A stretch of DNA of 14,961 bases from Sneathiella sp. GTDB taxonomy: Bacteria > Pseudomonadota > Alphaproteobacteria > Sneathiellales > Sneathiellaceae. Both the position numbers and the translations under genes were made by a program. The notes beneath the pieces were generated by a model. It was not told where the DNA came from. It saw nothing but the letters and a program-made list of their open reading frames with translations, and did no database searches. Numbering within the stretch: the first letter of the stretch is position 1; the number at the start of each line of letters is the position of its first letter. This document shows positions 1 through 7,554 of this stretch, piece by piece. The stretch lies in assembly GCA_002732675.1 (NCBI GenBank), contig NVRR01000047.1:1-14961 (forward strand). The letters run 5' to 3'.

Positions 1-1
1 G

Positions 2-88
2 CGTGTTGGTGCGCCAAGGATCAACCGGCGGGCGGCGGAGTCCGGCAAAGCCCTCGGGCAAAGTCAGGTATCAAAAGATGCGGTTTAA
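2..88 (+). CDS. ccmF: CcmF C-terminal tail (partial, cut by window start)
   Basis: Frame 2 is open from the left edge to a TAA at 86-88 and encodes about 28 residues starting RVGAPR, followed by a basic, low-complexity tail. CcmF proteins of alphaproteobacteria commonly end with an RVGAP-like motif and then a short charged tail, and ccmF is the gene normally found directly before ccmG. CcmF is the large membrane component of the haem lyase that joins haem to apocytochrome c at the periplasmic face of the inner membrane. The reading frame overlaps the start of ccmG by 11 bases, which fits the tight packing of the rest of this operon. The call rests on a short motif and on position only; the body of the gene lies outside the window. 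Confidence 0.72.
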   Translation, partial: RVGAPRINRRAAESGKALGQSQVSKDAV

Positions 89-611
89 ATTTCTTGTTCC
101 CGTTCTGACATTCGCGGCTATTTTTGGCGTGATGTGGTACGCGCTTTTCAATCTCAATCCGACGGAAATTCCGTCCGAATTGCTGAGCAAGCCTGTGCCG
201 GAATTCAATCTGGCAGCCGTGCCGGATTACGGGCCCGGGCTGGCGACCTCTGATCTTAAAACCGGTAAAATTGTCTTGCTGAACGTGTTTGCCTCCTGGT
301 GTGTGGCCTGCCTCGCGGAGCATCCTTTGTTTATGGAATTGAAGGCGCAGGATACTGTCGAGATCTACGGCCTGAACTATAAGGACACGCCGGATGCCGC
401 CGCGAAATGGCTTGCCCGCAATGGCAATCCGTACGTCAGAACTGGCATGGATGAGAAGGGCCGCGTCGGGATTGATCTTGGCGTTTATGGTGTCCCGGAG
501 ACATTTGTTATCGGCCCCGACGGTACGATTATCGACAAGATCATCGGCCCGGTAACCCGCGATATCTATGAGCAGCGCCTGAAACCTCTCCTGCAGGGAG
601 GGGCTTCGTGA
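78..611 (+). CDS. ccmG: CcmG/DsbE, thiol:disulfide interchange protein for cytochrome c maturation
   Basis: A membrane-anchored periplasmic thioredoxin-like protein of 177 residues, the usual size for CcmG. Residues 5-24 form one hydrophobic N-terminal anchor. The thioredoxin domain follows, with the redox motif WCVAC (Cys75 and Cys78) after the LLNVFAS strand, and the cis-proline segment GVPE near residue 140. In the family it keeps the haem-binding cysteines of apocytochrome c reduced, working with CcmH and the haem lyase. The open frame extends further upstream to a GTG at 3, but that extension is basic and lies over the ccmF tail. The ATG at 78 places the membrane anchor correctly and has an AGG about nine bases upstream. 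The stop overlaps the ccmH start by four bases (GTGA). Confidence 0.95.
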   Translation: MRFKFLVPVLTFAAIFGVMWYALFNLNPTEIPSELLSKPVPEFNLAAVPDYGPGLATSDLKTGKIVLLNVFASWCVACLAEHPLFMELKAQDTVEIYGLNYKDTPDAAAKWLARNGNPYVRTGMDEKGRVGIDLGVYGVPETFVIGPDGTIIDKIIGPVTRDIYEQRLKPLLQGGAS

Positions 612-1102
612 TCACGATGTTGCGGGGCGGGTTTTATGGGCTCCTCCTGAGCCTGTGCGTGATGGTTGCGGCTGAGGCGGTTTTTGTCGAGCAACAGCTT
701 GAAGACCCGGCAGAGGAGCAGCGGGCCCGGGAGATTTCAGAAGGGATCCGCTGCCTGGTTTGTCAGAACCAGTCGATCCTGGATAGCGGTGCTGATCTTG
801 CAAAAGATCTTCGCCAGATCGTCCGCGAACGTATATCGGCCGGGGATAGCGATGACCAGGTCAGGGAATTTCTGGTTGTCCGTTATGGCGACTGGGTTTT
901 GCTCGACCCGCCGTTCAATATGCGCACGGCTCTGCTTTGGTTCGGTCCGCTGATTATTTTTCTTGTCGGGCTTGCGACACTGTTCATTTTCGTCCGGCGT
1001 CGGTCCGTCGGCGTGGCCTCTGAGGTGACATCTCCGCTGTCCGCCAAAGAAGCGGCGGATCTTGATAATATACTGGTTGATGACGAGGAAAACGCGAAAT
1101 GA
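608..1102 (+). CDS. ccmH: CcmH, cytochrome c-type biogenesis protein
   Basis: A 164-residue membrane-anchored periplasmic thiol protein of the cytochrome c maturation system. Residues 5-24 look like a signal sequence. The family motif RCLVCQNQS (Cys49 and Cys52) lies in the small helical domain, followed by DLAKDLR and RYGDWVLLDPPF. A C-terminal membrane helix spans about 108-130. CcmH proteins handle the reduced cysteines of apocytochrome c and pass the substrate to CcmF. Two starts are possible. The GTG at 608 overlaps the ccmG stop and sits four bases after a strong AGGGAGGGG (595-603). The ATG at 617 has 13 bases of spacing. I prefer the GTG. The stop overlaps the ccmI start as ATGA. This is the short CcmH form; the TPR part is the separate ccmI gene. 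Confidence 0.94.
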   Translation: MITMLRGGFYGLLLSLCVMVAAEAVFVEQQLEDPAEEQRAREISEGIRCLVCQNQSILDSGADLAKDLRQIVRERISAGDSDDQVREFLVVRYGDWVLLDPPFNMRTALLWFGPLIIFLVGLATLFIFVRRRSVGVASEVTSPLSAKEAADLDNILVDDEENAK

Positions 1103-2487
1103 TGATCTGGATCATCGCGGCGCTGATCGTTGTCTGTGCCGTTGCCGTTCTTGTCTGGCCGCTGTTGCGTTCGGAAAGGGCCGGAATTTCGAGGGCCGAT
1201 GGCGGCATCGAGGTCTATCGCCAGCAGCTTGACGAGTTGGAACGGGACGTGGCGGAGGGACTGATGAGTGCCGCAAACGCGGAACCGTTGCAGCTGGAGA
1301 TCAAGCGCCGGATCCTCAAAATCGCAGGCGGTCGGAAAAATGAGAGTCTGGGGCCAACGGGACGGAACGTCGTCCTGATTGCCGTCGTTTTGATTGTTCT
1401 CCCCCTCGCCACTTTCATTCTTTATGTGGATTTGGGATCGCCCGATCAACCATCCAGACCACTGGCGTCTCGCGACCTTGCGGCTGAACAAAGAATAATG
1501 GTGGGAACGCAAGGGGTTGATCTTGTCGCCCGACTTGTGGCCGCCTTACAAACCCAGCCTGATAACCTGGACGGCTGGGTCTTGCTCGCCCGCACGTTGT
1601 CGCAGATGGACCGCTATCAGGAGGCGGCAGAGACCTTTATGAAGGCGACAATATTGTCGCCCCGTGATGCCGGGCTTTATGTAGGGGCCGGGGAAAACTA
1701 CTATTTTAACGCAGACGGCATTGTCGATGAGGACGCGGAGCGGGCCTTTACCTCAGCGCTGTCGCTGGAGCCGGATAATCCGGGCGCCCGTTACTATCTC
1801 GCACTTCGGGACGCACAAAAGGGCAATCAGGACGCCGCCCTTGAAAGCTGGATTGCACTGTATCGGGAAAGCCCGGCTGAGGCGCCGTTCATGCAGGTAC
1901 TGGCCCGCCGCATCGACGAAACGGCCAAGGAGACGGGCGCGGATATTGGCGATTTACTCGTCAGTAAAAGCCCGGCTCTGGCGATCCCGGGTCCGGACCG
2001 CGCGGATCTGGAGGCAGCCGCCAATATGTCCGCGGCGGACCGTCAGGAGATGATTTTGTCCATGGTCTCGCGTTTGGCATCGCGTATGGAGGAGACCCCT
2101 GACTATGACGGGCTGATGCGCCTTGGTCAGGCGTACGGCACATTGGAAGACTATGAAAAATCTGCGGCCACCTATGGCCAGGCGCGGGCGATCAGACCCG
2201 ATGACCCCGCAGCGATGGTTGCAGAAGCCTTTGCCTATATTCAGGCAGGAGGCAATGCGTCAACCCCGCCAGCTGCGGCTATTGACCTCTATCGGAAGCT
2301 GCTCATTGCCGATCCGGACATGCCGCAAGCCCTGTGGTATGTCGGGCGGGCGGAGATGCAGGCCGGCGACACTGAAAAAGCACTGGTACATTGGACGCGC
2401 CTGCAAATTAGAGCGCCCAAGGGTAGTCCTTTGTACCGTATGGTAACAACCGCCGTAAACAGCCTTTCCGCCGCCCCTGAAAATTGA
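1099..2487 (+). CDS. ccmI: CcmI, TPR-containing apocytochrome c chaperone
   Basis: A 462-residue protein with the two-part layout of CcmI. A first membrane helix covers residues 3-22, then comes a charged cytoplasmic segment containing YRQQLDELERDVAEGL, which matches the conserved YRxQLxELxRD region of the family. A second helix spans about 90-110, and a long periplasmic region of TPR-like helices follows (clear repeats around 155-265 and again about 335-450). CcmI holds the C-terminal part of apocytochrome c and delivers it to the CcmF/CcmH haem lyase. The start ATG overlaps the ccmH stop by four bases, so the two are probably translationally coupled. It closes the recognisable ccm block; a Nudix gene follows after 58 bases with no terminator that I can see. 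Confidence 0.92.
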   Translation: MMIWIIAALIVVCAVAVLVWPLLRSERAGISRADGGIEVYRQQLDELERDVAEGLMSAANAEPLQLEIKRRILKIAGGRKNESLGPTGRNVVLIAVVLIVLPLATFILYVDLGSPDQPSRPLASRDLAAEQRIMVGTQGVDLVARLVAALQTQPDNLDGWVLLARTLSQMDRYQEAAETFMKATILSPRDAGLYVGAGENYYFNADGIVDEDAERAFTSALSLEPDNPGARYYLALRDAQKGNQDAALESWIALYRESPAEAPFMQVLARRIDETAKETGADIGDLLVSKSPALAIPGPDRADLEAAANMSAADRQEMILSMVSRLASRMEETPDYDGLMRLGQAYGTLEDYEKSAATYGQARAIRPDDPAAMVAEAFAYIQAGGNASTPPAAAIDLYRKLLIADPDMPQALWYVGRAEMQAGDTEKALVHWTRLQIRAPKGSPLYRMVTTAVNSLSAAPEN

Positions 2488-2545
2488 TAGGCTGGGCTCA
2501 CCCAGACTTGCCTTTCACAGATATTTTGAGAAAGACCTGACACCC

Positions 2546-3139
2546 GTGACGTCACTAAATCCCAAAGATTACGCGTTTGAGCGAAAAACGCCCGATGGCG
2601 ACAATATGGAGCGGCATGTCTGCTCCGATTGTGGTTGGATCCATTATGAAAATCCGAAGGTAGTGGTTGGCTCGGTGGTGACGTATGGCGATCAGTTCTT
2701 GCTGTGCAAGCGCGCGATCAATCCGCGCAAGGGCTTCTGGACATTGCCCGCGGGCTATATGGAGCAGAATGAAACTTCAGCGGAAGGAGCGATCCGGGAG
2801 GCTTTTGAGGAGGCCAATGCCCGCATTAAAATCCGCGATCTGCTGGCGCTTTACAATGTCACTCATATCAGCCAGGTCCAGATTATGTACCGGGCCGAGA
2901 TCGAGACACCGGAATTCTCCGCCGGAGAAGAATCCCTTGATGTGCAGTTGTTTCATTGGGACGACATTCCCTGGTACGATTTAGCTTTTCCAACCGTCTA
3001 TTGGGCGCTACATCAATACAAAGAGATAAAAGATCAGCAGAGTTTTGTGCCTTTCTCCAATCCGGAGGGGGAATTGCTCGAAAAATCTTTCGAGATGCTA
3101 AAACTTAAGGGTATTGGCACTAGGCCATCAAACAAATAG
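2546..3139 (+). CDS. Nudix hydrolase with a half zinc ribbon
   Basis: A 197-residue Nudix protein. The Nudix box starts at Gly70 and reads GYMEQNE, then seven residues, then REAFEEANA; the late glycine of the consensus is replaced by Asn. Nudix enzymes cleave nucleoside diphosphates linked to another group, using the box glutamates to bind divalent metal. Before the domain lies VCSDCGWIHYENPK (Cys26, Cys29), which matches the second knuckle of the zinc ribbon seen in NudC-like Nudix proteins. The first CxxC knuckle is absent, and reading upstream in frame does not recover one. The start is a GTG at 2546 with only a weak GAGAAAG upstream; no in-frame ATG exists before Met21. The substrate cannot be predicted. 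The gene ends 11 bases before the DUF4197 gene. Confidence 0.88.
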   Translation: MTSLNPKDYAFERKTPDGDNMERHVCSDCGWIHYENPKVVVGSVVTYGDQFLLCKRAINPRKGFWTLPAGYMEQNETSAEGAIREAFEEANARIKIRDLLALYNVTHISQVQIMYRAEIETPEFSAGEESLDVQLFHWDDIPWYDLAFPTVYWALHQYKEIKDQQSFVPFSNPEGELLEKSFEMLKLKGIGTRPSNK

Positions 3140-3150
3140 AAGGATGCGGT

Positions 3151-3909
3151 ATGCGCAAATATTTGAAAGTCATGTTTTTCGCGAGCGCCATCAGTCTGGC
3201 TGGCTTGCCGGTCACTGAAGCGGGATTGCTGGATAATATCCAGAAGACTATTACGGATACAACGTCATCAGTAACGGGCGGATCCGGGAGTTCAGCCACC
3301 AGCAACCTTGATCTGACCCAGATAACCGAAGGATTGCGTGAAGCCCTTAAGGTCGGGACCGAGACGGTTGTCGGACAAATCGGCGCGACTGACGGGTATA
3401 ACGCGGATCCCGCCATCCACATTCCGCTACCGGAGCAAATGCAACAGGCGCAGTCCCTGCTCCGAAAATTCGGCCTCTCTGACATGGCGGATGAAGTCGA
3501 GGAGCGGCTGAACCGCGGCGCGGAGGCTGCGGCCCCCAAGACCAAGGAAATCATCTTGACGGCCATTTCGGAAATGAAACTGGAAGACGCGCAGGCCATA
3601 TATGACGGGCCGGACGACGCTGCAACGCAATATTTTCGTAAAGTGACAACACTCGATCTGAAGGAAACCGTGCGGCCGATTATCGAACAATCCCTGCAGG
3701 ATGTGGGCGCCATTCAGGCATATGATTCGCTCGTGGCTCAATATAGCAACTATCCACTGGTGCCGGATATCAAGTCCAACCTGACCGATCACGCAACGGA
3801 TGCGGCATTGGAGGGCTTGTTCCATTATCTCGCAGTTGAAGAAGCTGCCATCCGCAATGACCCGGTCAAACGCACAACGGAAATCCTGACGACGGTGTTC
3901 GGGAATTAA
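3151..3909 (+). CDS. DUF4197 family secreted protein
   Basis: A 252-residue protein of unknown function. Residues 1-24 look like a Sec signal peptide (basic MRKYLK, hydrophobic core, then TEA before GLL), so it is probably periplasmic. No lipobox cysteine is seen. The mature part follows the DUF4197 pattern as I remember it: GLREALKVGTETVV, then IPLPEQM, LNRGAEAAAPK, DAQAIYDGPDDAATQYFR, and the close EEAAIRNDPVKRTTEIL before VFG. The ATG at 3151 has AGAAGGA (3138-3144) at suitable spacing, and only 11 bases separate it from the Nudix stop, so the two are likely co-transcribed behind the ccm genes. The TAA stop lies in a TTAA that also carries the stop of the convergent gene on the other strand. 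Confidence 0.88.
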   Translation: MRKYLKVMFFASAISLAGLPVTEAGLLDNIQKTITDTTSSVTGGSGSSATSNLDLTQITEGLREALKVGTETVVGQIGATDGYNADPAIHIPLPEQMQQAQSLLRKFGLSDMADEVEERLNRGAEAAAPKTKEIILTAISEMKLEDAQAIYDGPDDAATQYFRKVTTLDLKETVRPIIEQSLQDVGAIQAYDSLVAQYSNYPLVPDIKSNLTDHATDAALEGLFHYLAVEEAAIRNDPVKRTTEILTTVFGN

Positions 3910-4751
3910 CGGCTGGCCTGGCTAACATAGTCCTGGATTAGGCCTTCGTAGCGGCGGATAGATTTATACTCAAGCATATCTTTAGGCATGGTTCGAAGCG
4001 CGTGATCCAGTTGTGCGGCACGCTCCGGGGTTTCAACGACTTCCGCCAGAGGCGTGTTGAAAATGCGAATAGAGAAAAGAATATCCGGTGTGTCAGCAAG
4101 CCGTTGGAGGGTTTGTCGTTCGACCCGGAAGTGTATTTTTTCTCCGATATTTTCCGGTGAAATTGCACGGTTGACGGGCCGCTCCGCCCGCCACCATCCG
4201 GCTTGAAATAACGCAGCGCTATCATAGAGCCCCCAATTGAACCGCTCAACGATCCGCCCGGGCTTGAGGCGATCGAAAAATTTGTCAATGGACATGCCGA
4301 TTTGATTATTAAGGCCCGGGACTGGTCTATGGATATGGCGGATCGTCTGCCCAACTTTTTCGATCAGGTTCCAGCCCGTCGGAAAACAAACGCACGCCGC
4401 GGCCAGAACATAATCCGTACCCTGTTTCCGCATCAGCACGAGATCTTCCTGAACCAGTTTCGCCGCTGCAATCAGCGGAGGTTCGGTTGGATGTAACGAG
4501 CGCTTGGAAATATCGGTGCGGAAATTTGTGAGTTCTGTTTGCACCAGTTCAAGGATGTGCCTCTGCGCGGCATATGTCCCGTCCGTTTCGCCATAAACCG
4601 AGTCGGGATGAGCTGCCAACAATCGCTGTTTTTCCGCAATATCCTGGGAATAATTTGTATCCACCTCCAGCCACGACCGATCCTTAAGGGCCTTCAGGCC
4701 CATGGTCAGGCGATAGTCCGTCGTCTCCAGTGGGAAATATCGGAGGCTCAT
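3906..4751 (-). CDS. DUF3445 / haem-dependent oxidative N-demethylase-like protein
   Basis: A 281-residue protein matching the DUF3445 family, now described as haem-dependent oxidative N-demethylase. Recognisable segments are the N-terminal TMGLKAL and WLEVDTNY (residues 16-34), KLVQEDLVLM (98-107), CFPTGW (122-127), IHRPVPG (140-146), then FFDRLKPGR and RFNWGLYD (158-177), and HFRVERQTLQRL (207-218). No signal peptide or membrane helix is seen, so it is likely cytoplasmic. Characterised members use haem to demethylate small amines; the substrate here is unknown, and I cannot identify the haem ligand from the sequence. Its ATG overlaps the yciB stop (ATGA at 4748-4751), making it the last gene of the dapF-mtaB-ftsY-yciB operon. 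Its stop overlaps that of the convergent DUF4197 gene. Confidence 0.85.
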   Translation of the reverse strand: MSLRYFPLETTDYRLTMGLKALKDRSWLEVDTNYSQDIAEKQRLLAAHPDSVYGETDGTYAAQRHILELVQTELTNFRTDISKRSLHPTEPPLIAAAKLVQEDLVLMRKQGTDYVLAAACVCFPTGWNLIEKVGQTIRHIHRPVPGLNNQIGMSIDKFFDRLKPGRIVERFNWGLYDSAALFQAGWWRAERPVNRAISPENIGEKIHFRVERQTLQRLADTPDILFSIRIFNTPLAEVVETPERAAQLDHALRTMPKDMLEYKSIRRYEGLIQDYVSQASR

Positions 4752-5323
4752 CCGTCCGTCTTGGTCTCTTCATGCTTTGTATGTTTGGTGATCAGCGGGA
4801 CTTGCGAGATAAAGAAGAGGAAGGTCGCGGCGGTAAAGCCGAAGACCTTGATATTCACCCAGATATCGGTGGAGAAGCTGCGCCAGACAAGCTCATTGGC
4901 AACGGCCATGGCCAGAAAAAACAGGGCGAGGCGGATCGTCAGTTTCTTCCATCCCGCGTCATCAAGGTCCCAGAAATTATTGAACAGGACTTTGATAAAC
5001 GATTTGCCCATCACTAACCCGGCGAACAAGGCCGCCGCAAACAGCGCGTAAATGATGGTCGGCTTCATCTTGATGAAAGTTTCATCCTGGAGAATGAGCG
5101 TCAGTCCGCCAAACACCATGATCACAACGGCGGTTACCAACGGCATCATTGGCAAGGTACGGGTGTAGTAATAAGAAACGGCGAGGGCGATCAAGGTGGT
5201 TGCCATAATGGCGCCGGTGGCAACGAAAAGATCGCCAAAATAATAGGCGGCGAAAAAGATAATAAGCGGTCCAAGCTCGGTTGCTTGTTTCAGGCCCGCG
5301 GGCATTTTGCGCTGCTCCGCCAT
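4748..5323 (-). CDS. yciB: YciB / septation protein A family inner membrane protein
   Basis: A 191-residue polytopic inner membrane protein, close to the usual 180-200 residues of the YciB (IspZ) family. About five hydrophobic segments are visible: roughly residues 18-33, 35-52, 60-78, 88-106 and 130-146, with a last one near 157-178. Family-typical stretches include ELGPLIIFFAAYYF near the N-terminus, KPTIIYALFAAALFAG in the middle, and FWDLDDAGWKKLTIR. Family members have been linked to cell envelope and septum function, but no biochemical activity is firmly assigned. The frame stays open upstream over the end of ftsY; I chose the ATG at 5323 because AAGGAAA lies at good spacing and family proteins start here. 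It begins 10 bases after the ftsY stop and overlaps the next gene by four bases. Confidence 0.93.
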   Translation of the reverse strand: MAEQRKMPAGLKQATELGPLIIFFAAYYFGDLFVATGAIMATTLIALAVSYYYTRTLPMMPLVTAVVIMVFGGLTLILQDETFIKMKPTIIYALFAAALFAGLVMGKSFIKVLFNNFWDLDDAGWKKLTIRLALFFLAMAVANELVWRSFSTDIWVNIKVFGFTAATFLFFISQVPLITKHTKHEETKTDG

Positions 5324-5333
5324 CTTGTTTCCT

Positions 5334-6278
5334 TTAATTGTTACTATTGACGCCGGAGAGAGCGTCGGCGAATTGTTTGGCGGTGAAAGGCTGTAAATCC
5401 TCAACCCCCTCGCCAACCCCAATGGCATGAACGGGCAGGCCGAATTTGTCGGCAATGGCGACCAGAACGCCGCCGCGAGCCGTGCCATCGAGCTTTGTCA
5501 TGACAAGACCCGTGACGTTGCCGACTTTCCCGAATATCTCTACCTGACTAAGGGCGTTCTGTCCTGTCGTGGCGTCCAGCACCAGCAGGCAGGAATGGGG
5601 CGCGTCAGGGTCGAGTTTTTTTATCACTCGGAGGATTTTTTCAAGTTCTGCCATCAGATCGGTTTTGTTCTGTAGCCGTCCCGCGGTATCTATCAGCAGC
5701 AGATCGGCGTTCTCCGCGCGGGCTTTTTCCAGCGCCGAATAAGCAAGGCCCGCCGCATCGCCGCCAACCTTGGTCGTGACCACATCGCAGCCTGTGCGCT
5801 CTCCCCAGATTTGCAGTTGTTCAACGGCGGCGGCGCGAAAGGTATCGCCGGCGGCCAGAACCACCTTCTTGCCCTGCTCGCGATATTGCCGGGCGAGCTT
5901 GCCAATGGTCGTCGTCTTGCCAGAGCCATTGACCCCGACGACCAGCACCACATGGGGTTTGCGTGTCTCTTGTAGTTCAAACGGCTGGGCGACAGGCTCC
6001 AGAATGGCGGCGATTTCATCGGCCAGCGCGGCGCGTATTTCGTCGGGCTCGACTTCCTTATTATAGCGGGTTTTGGCAATATTGGCTGTGATCCGCGCCG
6101 CCGTCGTCACGCCGAGATCAGAGGTGATAAGTAGTTCCTCCAGCTCTTCCAGCACATCATCGTCGAGCTTGCGCTTGGTGAAGATATCGGTGATGCCCGT
6201 CGATATGGCGCTGGACGATCGGGTAAGCCCGTCTTTCAGGCGGCGGAACCAGCCTTTTTTCTCTTCATTATCACTCAT
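5334..6278 (-). CDS. ftsY: FtsY, signal recognition particle receptor GTPase
   Basis: The SRP receptor, 314 residues, which docks ribosome-SRP complexes at the inner membrane by forming a GTPase heterodimer with Ffh. The N domain follows a short charged N-terminus (KKGWFRRLKDGLTR, residues 7-20), so the acidic A domain of enteric FtsY is nearly absent; this short form is common outside enterics. The G domain motifs are intact: GVNGSGKTT (115-123), DTFRAAA (145-151), DTAGR (197-201) and TKLDG (261-265), with the GVGEGVEDL closing segment at 287-295. The ATG at 6278 overlaps the end of mtaB by eight bases and has no clear Shine-Dalgarno sequence, so it may depend on ribosomes finishing mtaB. 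Its partner ffh starts 2.3 kb away on the opposite strand. Confidence 0.98.
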   Translation of the reverse strand: MSDNEEKKGWFRRLKDGLTRSSSAISTGITDIFTKRKLDDDVLEELEELLITSDLGVTTAARITANIAKTRYNKEVEPDEIRAALADEIAAILEPVAQPFELQETRKPHVVLVVGVNGSGKTTTIGKLARQYREQGKKVVLAAGDTFRAAAVEQLQIWGERTGCDVVTTKVGGDAAGLAYSALEKARAENADLLLIDTAGRLQNKTDLMAELEKILRVIKKLDPDAPHSCLLVLDATTGQNALSQVEIFGKVGNVTGLVMTKLDGTARGGVLVAIADKFGLPVHAIGVGEGVEDLQPFTAKQFADALSGVNSNN

Positions 6279-7554
6279 GCACTGAACTCAATTCGCTTTT
6301 CGCGCCAGAAGCTTTTTTGCCATCCGCTCCGACAATTTCGACGTTTATGATGTCGCCCGGAACGGCGTTAAAATCTAAATCCACCGGCGCGTATTGAACT
6401 GTGCGGCCCGTTGTTTCATTCTCCACAAGCACGGCTTGTGTCGTTCCGACCAACGATGAGAGCAGACGCTTCAGGTTGGTATCGCCCGCGATGCGAAGAT
6501 CGGCGGCGCGGCGCTTTCGAATGTCACCCGGAACTTGCGGCATCTTGGCGGCGGGGGTGCCGGGACGGGCCGAATACGGGAAGACATGCATATAGGCAAT
6601 GTCGCATTCCTCAACAAGGCGGAGGCTGTTAGCGGCCATTTCGTCGGTTTCCGTGGGAAAACCCGCAATAATATCAGCGCCAAAAACCACATCAGGGCGG
6701 AGGCGTCGAGCCTTTTCGACGAAAGCATACACATCACCCCGAAGATGGCGACGCTTCATGCGTTTTAAAATCATGTCGTCTCCGGCTTGCAGGCTGATAT
6801 GCAAATGCGGCATCAGGCGAGGTTCAGTCTCGAGAAGCCGCCAGAGATCATCATCCACTTCCACCGGATCGAGAGACGAAAGACGCAGGCGTTCAATTCC
6901 CGGTACCAAGGATAGCAACCGTCGGCACATTTGTCCCAAACTCGGCGATCCCGGAAGGTCCTCACCATAGGCGGTGATATCGACACCCGTCAGCACAAAT
7001 TCCTTGTAGCCATTGGCCGTCAGGGAATGGGCCTGATCAACAATGGCGCCTAACGGCACCGACCGGCTATTGCCGCGGCCATAGGGGATAATGCAGAAGG
7101 TGCAGCGATGATCGCAACCATTTTGAATTTGCAAAAAAGCGCGAGCTCGGCCCTCAAACCCTTCGATGAGATGACCCGCGGTCTCCTTGGCCGACATGAT
7201 GTCATTGACTTGAACTCGCTCAGATTTCTGCAGGCCAAAGGCGTCCGGCTCTAGCTTCTCAAGATTGCCCAGAACCTGATCGACTTCCGGCATTTTTGCG
7301 AACTGATCGGGGTTGGTTTGCGCGGCGCAGCCGGTGACGATGATTTTTGCATCCGGATTGTCGCGGCGGGCTCTGCGCACAGCTTGCCGCGCCTGGCGTT
7401 CGGCCTCGTTGGTGACCGCGCAGCTATTAATGATGACGACATTGCTCATACCCGCTGCCATGGCATGGCCGCGCATCACCTCGGATTCGTACGTATTGAG
7501 CCGACAGCCAAAAGTGATGATCTCTGGTGAGGCGAGTGGTTTAACCTCCCCCAT
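6271..7554 (-). CDS. mtaB: MtaB, tRNA t6A37 methylthiotransferase
   Basis: A radical-SAM methylthiotransferase of 427 residues that converts t6A to ms2t6A at position 37 of ANN-decoding tRNAs. It has the three-part family layout. The N-terminal MTTase domain carries three cluster cysteines, in FGCRLN (Cys17), NSCAVTN (Cys45) and TGCAAQ (Cys76). The radical-SAM domain carries CDHRCTFC (Cys147, 151, 154). A C-terminal TRAM-like region follows. The FGCRLN start and NGCDHRCTFCIIPYGRG separate MtaB from MiaB and RimO. Two starts touch the dapF stop: GTG at 7557 (GTGA overlap) and ATG at 7554 (TGATG). I chose the ATG because the GGAGG at 7566-7562 is seven bases away from it and only four from the GTG. 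That GGAGG lies in a hairpin. Confidence 0.93.
   Translation of the reverse strand: MGEVKPLASPEIITFGCRLNTYESEVMRGHAMAAGMSNVVIINSCAVTNEAERQARQAVRRARRDNPDAKIIVTGCAAQTNPDQFAKMPEVDQVLGNLEKLEPDAFGLQKSERVQVNDIMSAKETAGHLIEGFEGRARAFLQIQNGCDHRCTFCIIPYGRGNSRSVPLGAIVDQAHSLTANGYKEFVLTGVDITAYGEDLPGSPSLGQMCRRLLSLVPGIERLRLSSLDPVEVDDDLWRLLETEPRLMPHLHISLQAGDDMILKRMKRRHLRGDVYAFVEKARRLRPDVVFGADIIAGFPTETDEMAANSLRLVEECDIAYMHVFPYSARPGTPAAKMPQVPGDIRKRRAADLRIAGDTNLKRLLSSLVGTTQAVLVENETTGRTVQYAPVDLDFNAVPGDIINVEIVGADGKKASGAKSELSSVHE

Noticed and set aside
3..77. N-terminal extension of CcmG starting at the GTG at position 3
   Set aside because: The extension is basic and would bury the membrane anchor. The same bases encode the RVGAP tail of CcmF in another frame, and family proteins begin at the ATG at 78.
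883..1512. Minus-strand open frame of 209 codons opposite ccmH and ccmI
   Set aside because: It crosses the overlap of two well-identified plus-strand genes. Its translation is rich in Arg, Ser and Asn with no domain, typical of an antisense shadow.
4539..5051. Plus-strand open frame of 170 codons opposite the DUF3445 gene and yciB
   Set aside because: It runs across the junction of two overlapping minus-strand genes with recognisable families, and its translation shows no known motif.
5324..5488. N-terminal extension of YciB reading over the end of ftsY
   Set aside because: The added 55 residues overlap ftsY and do not resemble YciB. A good AAGGAAA site precedes the ATG at 5323.
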